Under the pieces are notes generated by a model. The model had not been told where the DNA came from. It did no database searches and saw nothing but the letters and a program-made list of their open reading frames with translations. From an uncultured Rhodospirillaceae bacterium (GTDB lineage Bacteria; Pseudomonadota; Alphaproteobacteria; Azospirillales; Azospirillaceae), in NCBI GenBank assembly GCA_937927415.1, contig CALBDS010000001.1:248001-312000 (forward strand): a stretch of DNA of 64,000 bases. Reading direction: 5' to 3'. Shown here piece after piece: positions 1 to 6,540 of the stretch. Each line of letters begins with the position of its first letter. Positions within the stretch are counted from its first letter, which is position 1. Position numbers and translations under genes: made by a program.

Positions 1-355
1 GCCGGGGCCGATTGCTTCCGACCGCCGGTCCAGCCCGTGGCGTAAGGCGGGGCTGATCCCTCCGCCGCCGGGCGGAGGCTACCGAGGCGTTTGGGCGCCT
101 TTTCGCTGCGGCGGCTCTGGACAAGCCGCCACCAGAGAAACCGGGAACCCGGAAAGTTTCCGGCTGAACTCATCTCCGACCCGCACCGCCGGACGGTCGC
201 GGCAGGATAGACGCAGGGGCGCCCAGATGCCGATTCCTTTTTGTTGGTCACCGCCATGCCGCCATTGACCGCTGATGAAGCGCGCTTCCTCGCCGCGCTG
301 TCCCGTCTGACGGATGCGCAGGTGGACCGGATGCTTGAATCCGCCGGGGCGGTCG
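1..355. other. Left edge, no confident gene
   Basis: No convincing gene is seen left of the repressor stop. A perfect 8-bp inverted repeat (CCTCCGCC/GGCGGAGG, 59-78) is followed by a shorter stem at 85-100 with three T residues, which could end rightward transcription. A rightward reading frame from ATG 256 to 441 starts with a plausible sequence (MPPLTADEARFLAALSRL) but lacks a ribosome-binding site and overlaps the repressor gene for its second half, so it may be a remnant. Confidence 0.4.
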
Positions 356-715
356 TTATCGGCCGTCCAGTTCCCGCTTGGCCTGAGCTTCCAGCACCGC
401 CTTCCCGCTGTCGGGAGCCGCGCGGTAGCCCTGAAGAATGAGGCGTTCCTTTTCGGACCGGGGAACCTCTTCGCCCAACAGATCGGCAATGGGGCGTTCG
501 GCAAAGGCCGCAAGCAAAGCGTACGTCTCGATGGAAAGACTTCGCGAGCGGCCATTCATGAAATTCCGAATGGTGGCGTCGGATTTGACCGTCGCCTTCT
601 TTGACCAGTCGTACATGCTGGTCACCCGGCCAGCCGCAATCAACTCATCGCATACTTTGATGAGAGCGTTGCGGTAGTGCCCCATGCCGTCGTCGTCGTA
701 TGTCATGGGGCGCAT
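356..715 (-). CDS. Phage repressor, helix-turn-helix
   Basis: This 119-residue protein is the likely lysogeny repressor. A helix-turn-helix is visible around residues 30-65, in the stretch containing DWSKKATVKSDATIRNFM. No S24/LexA-type autoprotease domain follows, so induction by self-cleavage is unlikely. Met4 (position 706) is an alternative start. The gene is divergent from the Cro-like gene at 823, with operator-like repeats of GCATAATTATGC in between, one of them overlapping the repressor start. Role is inferred from fold, size and position; exact family not recognised. Confidence 0.75.
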   Translation of the reverse strand: MRPMTYDDDGMGHYRNALIKVCDELIAAGRVTSMYDWSKKATVKSDATIRNFMNGRSRSLSIETYALLAAFAERPIADLLGEEVPRSEKERLILQGYRAAPDSGKAVLEAQAKRELDGR

Positions 716-727
716 TATGCATGTACC

Positions 728-739
728 GCAGAATTATGC
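728..739. promoter_or_regulatory. Immunity operator, repressor-proximal
   Basis: GCAGAATTATGC differs at one base from the perfect site GCATAATTATGC at 798-809. On the minus strand it contains CATAAT (733-738), a possible -10 box for the repressor gene. A further shortened site, GCATTATGC, lies at 712-720 over the repressor start codon. Confidence 0.6.
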
Positions 740-743
740 GCCT

Positions 744-755
744 GCATAGTCATGC
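744..755. promoter_or_regulatory. Immunity operator, middle
   Basis: GCATAGTCATGC matches the perfect operator at 10 of 12 positions. Its centre is 16 bp from the repressor-proximal site and 54 bp from the Cro-proximal site, resembling the multi-operator layout of lambdoid immunity regions. Confidence 0.55.
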
Positions 756-788
756 TGCTGATCACGCCAGAGGTGGGCTGAGGTCGTG

Positions 789-817
789 TTGACGACAGCA
801 TAATTATGCTGTAGTTT
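789..817 (+). promoter_or_regulatory. Rightward early promoter with operator in its spacer
   Basis: TTGACG (789-794) and TAGTTT (812-817) are spaced by 17 bp and could form -35 and -10 boxes. The spacer is filled by a perfect 18-bp palindrome, ACAGCATAATTATGCTGT (795-812). A bound repressor would exclude RNA polymerase. A start point 6-8 bp after the -10 box would fall on the GTG/ATG of the Cro-like gene, giving a leaderless mRNA. The -35 match is good, the -10 match weak. Confidence 0.6.
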
Positions 818-822
818 TCTCC

Positions 823-1050
823 GTGATGGTTACCCCCAACACCACCGATGCGGTGCAATTCCGCATCCTCGCCTGGATGGAGCGTGAACGCCTGTCCGTG
901 GCGGGACTCGCCGCCCTTGCCGCTGTGTCGGAAGGGGCAATCCGCCATATCAGAAAGCCGACGTGGCGCCCGACCTGGGCGACCGTCCAACGGCTGGAAA
1001 GGGTCGTTCCGGCCAGCTTCACCGTCGATCTGACGTGCGAGGGGGCGTGA
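823..1050 (+). CDS. Cro-like phage regulator
   Basis: A 75-residue (or 74 from ATG 826) small protein with a helix-turn-helix in residues 24-55 (LSVAGLAALAAVSEGAIRHI). It is the first gene of the rightward early operon and faces the repressor across the operator cluster, the usual place of a Cro protein that switches off the repressor. There is no visible Shine-Dalgarno sequence, and the predicted promoter ends just before the start codon, consistent with leaderless translation. Assignment rests on position and fold. Confidence 0.65.
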   Translation: MMVTPNTTDAVQFRILAWMERERLSVAGLAALAAVSEGAIRHIRKPTWRPTWATVQRLERVVPASFTVDLTCEGA

Positions 1051-1161
1051 ATGCCCGCCGCCGGCCGCAGCGCCGCGCGTCCGCCGGCCCACGTCGGGCT
1101 GGCGGGACGGCGGCGGGGGGCGGTGGTGCGGCCGGGGGGCTTTGGGCATGCCGCACTATGA
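1051..1161 (+). CDS. Possible 36-residue early peptide
   Basis: The ATG follows the stop of the Cro-like gene directly (TGAATG), which allows translational coupling. The product would be basic and rich in Ala, Gly and Arg, with no recognisable domain. High GC content makes chance open frames common, so this is only a possible gene. Confidence 0.22.
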   Translation: MPAAGRSAARPPAHVGLAGRRRGAVVRPGGFGHAAL

Positions 1162-1210
1162 CGACGCGAACAGCGCGCGTCATGTTCCATCATGAAGAGA
1201 GAGCCGGACA

Positions 1211-1705
1211 ATGACGAAGCGCCGCGAACCGCTGTCGCTGGAAGACGCGGTCTTTCTCGTCCACGCCACGCTGGGGGATTCGCGCGTGGAGGAAATCACC
1301 GGAAAGTCGGCCCGCCTCGTGCGCATGTGGTCGGACCCCGACGACGACGCCCACCGCATCCCGCTGATCCAGGCCCTGCGCCTGGACCGTGGGATGGTTC
1401 AGCGGGGGGAGGCTCCGCCGATCCTGACCGCCTACCGCACCGAGTTGCGCCGCACCGCCGATGCCGCCCTGTCGCCCGGTGATCCGCTGGCGCGTCTGTC
1501 GGATGTGATGGTGGAATTGGGCGACGTGGCCGCCGCCGTGCGCCGCGCCTGCTGCTCCGGCGGAGACGGTGGGCGGCGGATCACCGCGGATGAGGCGCGC
1601 GAGGTACTGCGCGAACTGGCCGAACTGCGCGGGCAAATCGACGCCTTCGAACGCGATGTGACCGCCGCCGTGCCGGCCCGCCCCCGCGCCGTCGAAGGGG
1701 TGTAG
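1211..1705 (+). CDS. CII-like phage regulatory protein
   Basis: This 164-residue protein starts with a region (residues 8-60: LEDAVFLVHATLGDSRVEEI, then a KSARLVRMWSDP-type stretch) that resembles the DNA-binding part of phage CII/Cp76-type regulators. The C-terminal half is helical and charged (around residues 90-155). Its place after the Cro-like gene in the early operon fits a CII-like role in the lysis/lysogeny decision. A short GAGAG motif lies upstream of the ATG. Family assignment is by recalled similarity and is moderate. Confidence 0.55.
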   Translation: MTKRREPLSLEDAVFLVHATLGDSRVEEITGKSARLVRMWSDPDDDAHRIPLIQALRLDRGMVQRGEAPPILTAYRTELRRTADAALSPGDPLARLSDVMVELGDVAAAVRRACCSGGDGGRRITADEAREVLRELAELRGQIDAFERDVTAAVPARPRAVEGV

Positions 1706-1707
1706 CC

Positions 1708-2061
1708 ATGACCGCCGGCACCCCCCACCCCTTCGATCCCGGTATTGCCCTGTCGCTGGCCTGTGGCCGGGTGCTGATCGGCACGGCGCAGGATGCCGAC
1801 ATCGAAGCCCTGCGGGCCGCCATCGCGGCGGTGCCCGACGTGCCCAGTGCCGCGCGCGGTCTGGCCCGGATCGCGGCGGCATGGCTGGCCGGCGACATGG
1901 ATTCCCGCGCGCTGGCCGCCGCGCTGACCGTTTTCAACGCCCCTTTCTGCGGCGGCCCGCCTGTCGGGCGCCGTCCTTGTGCGCCGGTTCCGCCGGGCCA
2001 TGACCGCCCGGCCCACGCTGCGACCCACGCTGCCCGAGTGGCCCAAGCCCTGGAGGATTGA
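1708..2061 (+). CDS. Hypothetical early phage protein
   Basis: A 117-residue protein starting two bases after the preceding stop codon, so probably translationally coupled. Residues 15-85 are Ala/Leu-rich and helical; the C-terminal 35 residues are Pro/His/Arg-rich and probably disordered. No domain is recognised. It lies between the CII-like regulator and a winged-helix protein in an operon of tightly packed early genes. Confidence 0.5.
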   Translation: MTAGTPHPFDPGIALSLACGRVLIGTAQDADIEALRAAIAAVPDVPSAARGLARIAAAWLAGDMDSRALAAALTVFNAPFCGGPPVGRRPCAPVPPGHDRPAHAATHAARVAQALED

Positions 2062-2065
2062 TCCC

Positions 2066-2665
2066 ATGTCTGCCACGTTGACCGCGTTCCTGCGCAATGC
2101 CTGCGAGGGACGCGATGCCTCCGTTCGTGTCCGCGATCTGTACCGCGCCTATGCCGTGTTCTGCGCCGGGAAGCGTCTGCACCCGGTGCGCCGCAAGGGC
2201 TTCGCCCGCCGGCTGGCCCGCGCCGGCTATCCGTGCCGCCATCACGCCGATGGCACCACATGGGTGGACGGCCTGGAACTGTGCGCCCGGCCCGGTTTGC
2301 CGCCGCCGCCCAAACGCCCGATGCTGGTGCTGCCCGATGGGCTGACCTTCGAGGATGTTTCCGCCCTGTCGCTGGTGGCATCGGAGGTTGCCCGCCAGCG
2401 CACGGTGAAAGGGTTCACGCCCGCCCATGACGACGCCGCCTGTCCGGTCGGCGAACTGGAGACGGCCGGTGGCGAGTACCTGATTCACGCCGGCTATCGG
2501 CAGCGCGACAAATTCCCGCCGGGCTGCCCGTCCGCCGATTCCTGGCCGTGGGATGCAAAGCAGTGGAAGCCGGAATCGCCGATGAGCGATGCCACGCGCG
2601 GGTGCGCGTTGGGTGTGGCCGGCATCGCCCTGCGCCTTCGCCGTGGCGAGCGGGTGGAGGGCTGA
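2066..2665 (+). CDS. Early phage protein with D5-like winged helix
   Basis: A 199-residue protein from ATG 2066. Residues 15-75 (VRVRDLYRAYAVFCAG..., then GFARRLARAGYP and DGLEL) resemble the winged helix at the C-terminus of the primase-helicase encoded at 9024. The C-terminal half has a VKGFTPAHDD motif and a later SWPWDAKQWKP motif, seen in a widespread family of small phage proteins. The longer frame from 1979 is not used because it overlaps the previous gene by 83 bases. Winged helix plus HDD-type domain suggests a DNA-related role; function is unknown. Confidence 0.6.
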   Translation: MSATLTAFLRNACEGRDASVRVRDLYRAYAVFCAGKRLHPVRRKGFARRLARAGYPCRHHADGTTWVDGLELCARPGLPPPPKRPMLVLPDGLTFEDVSALSLVASEVARQRTVKGFTPAHDDAACPVGELETAGGEYLIHAGYRQRDKFPPGCPSADSWPWDAKQWKPESPMSDATRGCALGVAGIALRLRRGERVEG

Positions 2666-2668
2666 GTC

Positions 2669-3187
2669 ATGGCGGGCAAATTTCTGAACGACCGGGATCG
2701 GGTGGAATTGATTCTGCCGTCCATCCTGCTGATCCGCATCACCGAAGGGTTTCAGGATTACGATATCCAGGCTGGCCGCAAAGAGGCGGCGAACGCCCTG
2801 AACGGCGTGCTGGCGTGCTTTCTGGAAGAGGTGCGGGCGGCCGTGACCGGCGTGTCCGGCGACCGGGCCAAAAAACTCGTCCGCCGCGCGGAGCGGGTGG
2901 AAAAAGACATCCTGGGGCCGTTCGAGGAAAACACCCTGGCCGGTGTCTATTTCGGTGCCGTGAAGCTGCTCCAGACCCTGGCGGAAGAAGAAATCCTCAC
3001 CATCGGCGACGGTCCGTTCCGTCAGGGTTATGAGGCCCTGGCGGCGGCCATCGAGCGCAGCCCCGAATGCGTGGCTCTGCTGGGCGATGTGGAGCAGTCC
3101 GCCACCAAAATGGCCCGGCGGATGCTGGAACGGCTGCGGACACACCACGCTTTGTACCGGCCGGCGCCGGGGGCGGTGGCGGCATGA
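2669..3187 (+). CDS. Hypothetical early phage protein
   Basis: This 172-residue protein follows its neighbour by 3 bp and overlaps the primase gene by ATGA at 3184-3187, so the three are likely one translational unit. It is predicted mainly helical, with charged segments around residues 40-100. No catalytic motif or known family is recognised. Its strict coupling to the Prim-Pol gene suggests a role in or near replication. Confidence 0.6.
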   Translation: MAGKFLNDRDRVELILPSILLIRITEGFQDYDIQAGRKEAANALNGVLACFLEEVRAAVTGVSGDRAKKLVRRAERVEKDILGPFEENTLAGVYFGAVKLLQTLAEEEILTIGDGPFRQGYEALAAAIERSPECVALLGDVEQSATKMARRMLERLRTHHALYRPAPGAVAA

Positions 3188-4917
3188 CCGATCAAGCCAA
3201 CAGCGAAACGCCCGGCCCCGAACTGTACGAGGCGGCGTGCGCCTATGCCGCCCGCGGGTGGGCGGTGTTCCCCTGCCGCGAACGGTCGAAACAGCCGTGC
3301 AAGGCAGACGGGTTTTTCGAACACGGGGTGAAGGAGGCGAAGAAGTCCCCCTATTGGATCCGGCAGTTCTGGGCCAAATGGCCCACGGCCAATCCGGCAC
3401 TCGCCTGCGGCGAAGAGTCCGGCGTGTGGGTGCTGGATGTGGACGTGAAGGACGGGAAGCCGGGATGGGAAACCCTGGCCGATCTGGAGCGGCTGTTCGG
3501 CCCCTTGCCGGCCACGCTGGTGCAGGACACGCCCACGGGTGGCGCGCAGTTCGTCTTCGCCCATCCTGGTTTCAGCGTGAAGAACAGTGTCGAAACCACG
3601 TTCGGGCCGGGGTTGGACACCCGCGGGGACGGCGGGTATGTGATGCTGCCGCCGTCGCTGCACCCCGACCACCCGCACGGCCCGCGCTACCGCTGGCGGG
3701 ATGATGGGGCGGCGCTGGCCAAGACGCCGGAATGGATGGTGCGGATGCTCCGGCGAGAGCCGGATGATATCGCATGGCTGAAAGAGGCGCTGGCGGGCCG
3801 GGACGATGTGCCGGCGTGGCTGGCCAAGCGGCTCGGGCTGGGGGGCGGGGCGGCCAGGGCGGCGGCGCCGAAGCCGGCGAAGCCGGAGCGGCTGTCCCAT
3901 TATGCCCGTGTCGCTCTCGATGATGAGGTGCGGCGGGTCCGGCAGGCCCTGCCGGGCGGGCAGAACGATGCGCTCAACACCGGTGCCTTTCGGCTGGGGC
4001 AGTTGGTGGGATCGGGGGCGCTGTCGGATGAGACGGTGCGCCAGCACCTGCTGGCCGCGGCCTTGGGCTGGACCATCGACGGGCGGCGGGGGCCGTGGAA
4101 GCCGGAGCATCTGGAGCGGATCATCGCATCCGGGGTGGACGCCGGCAAGGCATCGCCGCGGGCAGTGCCGGAGCGTGAGGCGGTGCCGTCCGGCGGAGCG
4201 CGGCGCCAGGGACGGCACGCTGTTGCTCCCCGCCGGACGGCGCCCGCGGTGCCGCAGGATCTGGCGGCGCGGGTGGCGGCGGGCCGGGCGGTGTGGGCGC
4301 TGCGCCAGGATCTGGCGGACACGCCCGCGGCCCGGTGGCTGCTGGCCAAGGGCGTTGACCCGACCCGCGCCGGAGCGTGGATGGGGTACGCGCAGGTCGA
4401 TTACCTGTGGTGGGAGCGGGACGGGCGCGGCAGGGAACCGCAACACATCGGGCGCTACCCGGCCCTGCTGACCGGGCTGGCGATGCTGCGCCCCGATGGC
4501 AAGCCGGAGGTGCGGGGGGTGCTGGTCACCTATGTGACCGAGGATGGGCGCGACGGCACCATTGTCCACCCCGAAACCGGGGAAATTTTACCGCCCCGCC
4601 AGTTGCTGGGGGCGTGGGAGGGTGCGGCGGCCCGGCTCGGGCGGCTGACCGGGGGGCGGCTGGTGCTGGCCACCGGGCCGGCGGTGGCGCTGCTGTCCCG
4701 CGCCGCCGCCCCTCTCCTGCCGGTCTGGATTGCCGGCCCCCCAGCGTGCCTGACGCGGCTGTCGCTGCCCGACGCGGTGCGCGACGTGGTGGTGGTGGCC
4801 GGCAGCCCGATCAAACCGGACCGGCAGCACGGCATCGCAACGGCTCTGTCACGGGGCGGGCGGGTCACGGTGCGGTTCGCCGTGATGCCCGTGGGCGCCG
4901 CCCGGAAGGCGGCGTGA
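3184..4917 (+). CDS. Prim-Pol primase with Toprim-like C-terminus
   Basis: The 577-residue product starts with a bifunctional primase-polymerase domain (about residues 10-185): the segment GWAVFPCRERSKQP, the acidic pair in WVLDVDVKDG and the DTPTGGAQFVF stretch are typical. Residues 340-577 resemble the Toprim-type domain of phage primases (QHIGRYPALLTGLAMLRPDG; later LATGPAVALLSRAA). It would make primers for phage DNA replication, partnering the helicase encoded at 9024. Start chosen at ATG 3184, which overlaps the upstream stop; an upstream extension in frame would overlap the previous gene by over 100 bases. Confidence 0.85.
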   Translation: MTDQANSETPGPELYEAACAYAARGWAVFPCRERSKQPCKADGFFEHGVKEAKKSPYWIRQFWAKWPTANPALACGEESGVWVLDVDVKDGKPGWETLADLERLFGPLPATLVQDTPTGGAQFVFAHPGFSVKNSVETTFGPGLDTRGDGGYVMLPPSLHPDHPHGPRYRWRDDGAALAKTPEWMVRMLRREPDDIAWLKEALAGRDDVPAWLAKRLGLGGGAARAAAPKPAKPERLSHYARVALDDEVRRVRQALPGGQNDALNTGAFRLGQLVGSGALSDETVRQHLLAAALGWTIDGRRGPWKPEHLERIIASGVDAGKASPRAVPEREAVPSGGARRQGRHAVAPRRTAPAVPQDLAARVAAGRAVWALRQDLADTPAARWLLAKGVDPTRAGAWMGYAQVDYLWWERDGRGREPQHIGRYPALLTGLAMLRPDGKPEVRGVLVTYVTEDGRDGTIVHPETGEILPPRQLLGAWEGAAARLGRLTGGRLVLATGPAVALLSRAAAPLLPVWIAGPPACLTRLSLPDAVRDVVVVAGSPIKPDRQHGIATALSRGGRVTVRFAVMPVGAARKAA

Positions 4918-4992
4918 CCCATGGACGAGGTGGCCGCCCGCACCCTGGCGATTGCCTACCTGACCGCCACGCCGCGGGCGGCGGTGTGGCGG

Positions 4993-5304
4993 TCAGTGCC
5001 CGAGCAACTTGGCCAATCCGAACATCGCCCCCAGCACGACGGCGGAATTGACCGTGACCGCCGCCAGCAGCAGCCCAACGATGGACTTGGTCAAATCGGC
5101 CTTGGCGGCTTCGATCTTGGCTTCCAGCCGCAATTCCGCTTCGCGGATGCCGGAGGATACATCCTGCTTGGTTGCCAGCGATGTCAGGTCGATGCTGGCG
5201 GCCTCTTGTACCGCCTGAGTCACCGCTTCCGCTTGGGATTCGCTGAAACCGGCCTCTTGCAGCCGTTTGACGAACTTGTGGGTATCGAAAGCGACGACGC
5301 TCAT
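4993..5304 (-). CDS. DUF1640 membrane-anchored coiled-coil protein
   Basis: A 103-residue protein of the DUF1640/CCDC90 type. The N-terminal FDTHKFVKRLQEAGFSESQA motif is characteristic, a long coiled coil covers about residues 40-75, and a single transmembrane helix (IVGLLLAAVTVNSAVVLGAM) closes the protein. Its start overlaps the stop of the ribbon-helix-helix gene (ATGA), so both form a two-gene operon opposite to the surrounding early genes. This orientation marks it as an accessory insertion. A truncated second copy lies at 5611-5727. The biochemical role of the bacterial family is not established. Confidence 0.8.
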   Translation of the reverse strand: MSVVAFDTHKFVKRLQEAGFSESQAEAVTQAVQEAASIDLTSLATKQDVSSGIREAELRLEAKIEAAKADLTKSIVGLLLAAVTVNSAVVLGAMFGLAKLLGH

Positions 5305-5474
5305 TTCGCCTTCTCCCTCTGCTCGGCGGCCTTCTCCAGGCCAAGTTCGATCAGGCGGCGGATAGCTTCCGCTCGGCTCGGCAATCGTTGGCCGAAGCGG
5401 AAATCATCAATGGCCGCGGCTTCCGACCGCGTGACCATGAGGGGCAATCTGATGTCTTTGGGTTCGTCGCTCAT
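5301..5474 (-). CDS. Ribbon-helix-helix regulator, copy 1
   Basis: A 57-residue protein from ATG 5474. The strand RLPLMVT is followed by two helices (EAAAIDDFRFGQRLP and RAEAIRRLIELGLEKA), the ribbon-helix-helix fold. Such proteins bind DNA as dimers through the N-terminal strand. A perfect 19-bp inverted repeat lies just upstream (5494-5512/5541-5559) and is its likely operator. It is co-transcribed with the DUF1640 gene. Its C-terminus is almost identical to copy 2 at 5724-5900 while the DNA-contacting N-terminus differs. Confidence 0.75.
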   Translation of the reverse strand: MSDEPKDIRLPLMVTRSEAAAIDDFRFGQRLPSRAEAIRRLIELGLEKAAEQREKAK

Positions 5475-5493
5475 GACGACCACCGTACCAAAC

Positions 5494-5559
5494 TTGCCCA
5501 GTTTGCACAAGTTGGTTGACGCCCCCATCAGGGGGGTCATACTTGTGCAAACTGGGCAA
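5494..5559. promoter_or_regulatory. Operator of RHH copy 1, 19-bp inverted repeat
   Basis: TTGCCCAGTTTGCACAAGT (5494-5512) is repeated exactly in inverted form at 5541-5559. A second perfect stem, CCCCC/GGGGG (5522-5535), sits in the middle. The element lies between the leftward regulator gene and the rightward start at 5629, so it could control both directions. The core half-site is CTTGTGCAA. Confidence 0.7.
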
Positions 5560-5610
5560 AATGCACAATCGGCCCAGTGTGGTGCGCCAACACCAACACC
5601 GGGCCTAACC

Positions 5611-5727
5611 TCAGGTACGGATAGACCCATGCCCGAAGCTATTGGAAACCATAGCACACCCATCACCCGCCGCGCGCTGTTGCAGCCGTTTGACGAACTT
5701 GTGGGTATCGAAAGCGACGACGCTCAT
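5611..5727 (-). pseudogene. Truncated DUF1640 gene, copy 2
   Basis: The first 16 residues (MSVVAFDTHKFVKRLQ) equal those of the complete DUF1640 protein. The frame then runs into unrelated DNA derived from the start of the Tat-signal gene and stops after 38 residues. Coiled coil and membrane helix are lost. The breakpoint at about 5680-5682 is the junction of a tandem rearrangement. Confidence 0.75.
5629..5684 (+). pseudogene. 5' remnant of the Tat-signal gene
   Basis: ATG 5629 begins a short copy (MPEAIGNHSTPITRRALL) of the N-terminus of the gene at 6061. It breaks off at the rearrangement junction and continues, still open, through antisense DNA of the DUF1640/RHH genes into the frame of the 6061 gene. 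The long apparent open frame is therefore an artefact of repeat spacing (432 bp, a multiple of three). Confidence 0.65.
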
Positions 5728-5900
5728 TTCGCCTTTTCCCTCTGCTCGGCGGCCTTCTCCAGGCCGAGTTCGATCAGATGCCGAATGGCTACCGCGTCCT
5801 TCTTGATGCGGTTCTCAAACTGGAAGTCCTCAATCCGCCGCCATGTGCTGGACGGCAGGGAAACGGTCTTCCTGGTGATGGGGTCTGCTTCGTCGCTCAT
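5724..5900 (-). CDS. Ribbon-helix-helix regulator, copy 2
   Basis: A 58-residue protein starting at ATG 5900. The strand is KTVSLPS, followed by helices STWRRIEDFQFENRIK and DAVAIRHLIELGLEKA. The last 18 residues match copy 1 exactly, but the N-terminal half is unrelated at the residue level outside the fold pattern. Its stop overlaps the start of the truncated DUF1640 copy. Upstream DNA contains repeated GGTGC motifs in place of the TTGTGCAA type, so its target site probably differs from that of copy 1. Confidence 0.7.
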   Translation of the reverse strand: MSDEADPITRKTVSLPSSTWRRIEDFQFENRIKKDAVAIRHLIELGLEKAAEQREKAK

Positions 5901-5919
5901 GCTTCTTCATACCAGAGAA

Positions 5920-5983
5920 GCACCGATGGTGCAATGGTGCAAAATGGCGTTGAAGAGGGGTGAAAAATGGTGCTACGGTGCAA
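5920..5983. promoter_or_regulatory. Probable operator of RHH copy 2, GGTGC repeats
   Basis: An inverted repeat GCACCGATGGTGC (5920-5932) is followed by further GGTGC copies at 5936, 5969 and 5977. They lie between the leftward regulator start (5900) and the rightward gene at 6061. Spacing and repetition fit cooperative binding of ribbon-helix-helix dimers. Confidence 0.5.
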
Positions 5984-6060
5984 ATCACCAACGCACCAAA
6001 ACGGCCCAGCGAGGTGCGGGAACACCACCGCCGGGCCTAACCTCAAGCACGGACAGCCCC

Positions 6061-6540
6061 ATGCCCAAAGCTGTTGAAAATCATAGCACACCCATCACCC
6101 GTCGTGCGCTGTTGGCCTTCACAGCCACGGTGCCCCTGACCGCGACCGCGGACGCCCAGCTTCATCCCGATGCGCTTATCCTGGCCGCCTGGGATTGTTT
6201 CCGTCAGGCGTGTACGGTGCTGAACGAGTGCGGCACCCTGAGCCAAGAGGAAGAGCGCCTGTGGGATGCGCAGTTCTCCGCCGCCCAGGACACCCTTGCC
6301 GACACCCCCGCCCGCACCGCCGAAGGGCTGGCCGTCCAGTTGCGTTACCTGTTCTGGAACCAGACCGAAGGACACGAGCAGGACGCCCTTTTCGCCGGCC
6401 AGTTGCCGGACCTCGGCCCCTACCGCACTGATCCGAGCTATCGCCTTGGTCGCACCCTGATCGCCACCATCGAGCGAAGCGGAACCCCCGTCCTTTCCCG
6501 CCTGTCCGACAACAGCCATACGCAGCAGGTGCAGCCATGA
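6061..6540 (+). CDS. Hypothetical phage protein with Tat-like signal
   Basis: This 159-residue protein begins with TRRALLAFTATVPLTATADA (residues 11-30), which resembles a twin-arginine signal with a cleavage site after ADA. The rest is acidic and helical, with two Cys residues near residues 45-55. No known domain is recognised. Its 5' end is duplicated at 5629. The stop overlaps the next start (ATGA at 6537). Export of a phage early protein would be unusual, and the signal may be accidental. Confidence 0.55.
   Translation: MPKAVENHSTPITRRALLAFTATVPLTATADAQLHPDALILAAWDCFRQACTVLNECGTLSQEEERLWDAQFSAAQDTLADTPARTAEGLAVQLRYLFWNQTEGHEQDALFAGQLPDLGPYRTDPSYRLGRTLIATIERSGTPVLSRLSDNSHTQQVQP

Larger units (their letters stand above)
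5257..6114. repeat. Imperfect tandem repeat of a regulator cassette
   Basis: Two units of about 425-435 bp lie head to tail. Their left ends (5257-5354 and 5680-5777) agree at about 96 of 98 bases; their right ends (5581-5682 and 6013-6114) are also clearly homologous. The middle parts, which code for the regulator N-terminus and hold the operator, are different. The junction at 5680-5682 has the trinucleotide TTG in common with both parental ends, as expected for illegitimate or microhomology recombination. Confidence 0.8.

Noticed and set aside
79..555. Leftward frame over the repressor gene
   Set aside because: It overlaps the repressor in another frame and has an Arg/Pro-rich translation without domain features.
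6061..6150. Secreted phage effector based on the Tat-like N-terminus
   Set aside because: The signal is only weakly typical and the protein is coupled to cytosolic regulators, so export is not claimed beyond a possibility.
4921..6540. One 539-residue rightward open frame
   Set aside because: It crosses antisense copies of DUF1640 and RHH genes and exists because the repeat units are spaced by a multiple of three; only the part from 6061 is a credible gene.
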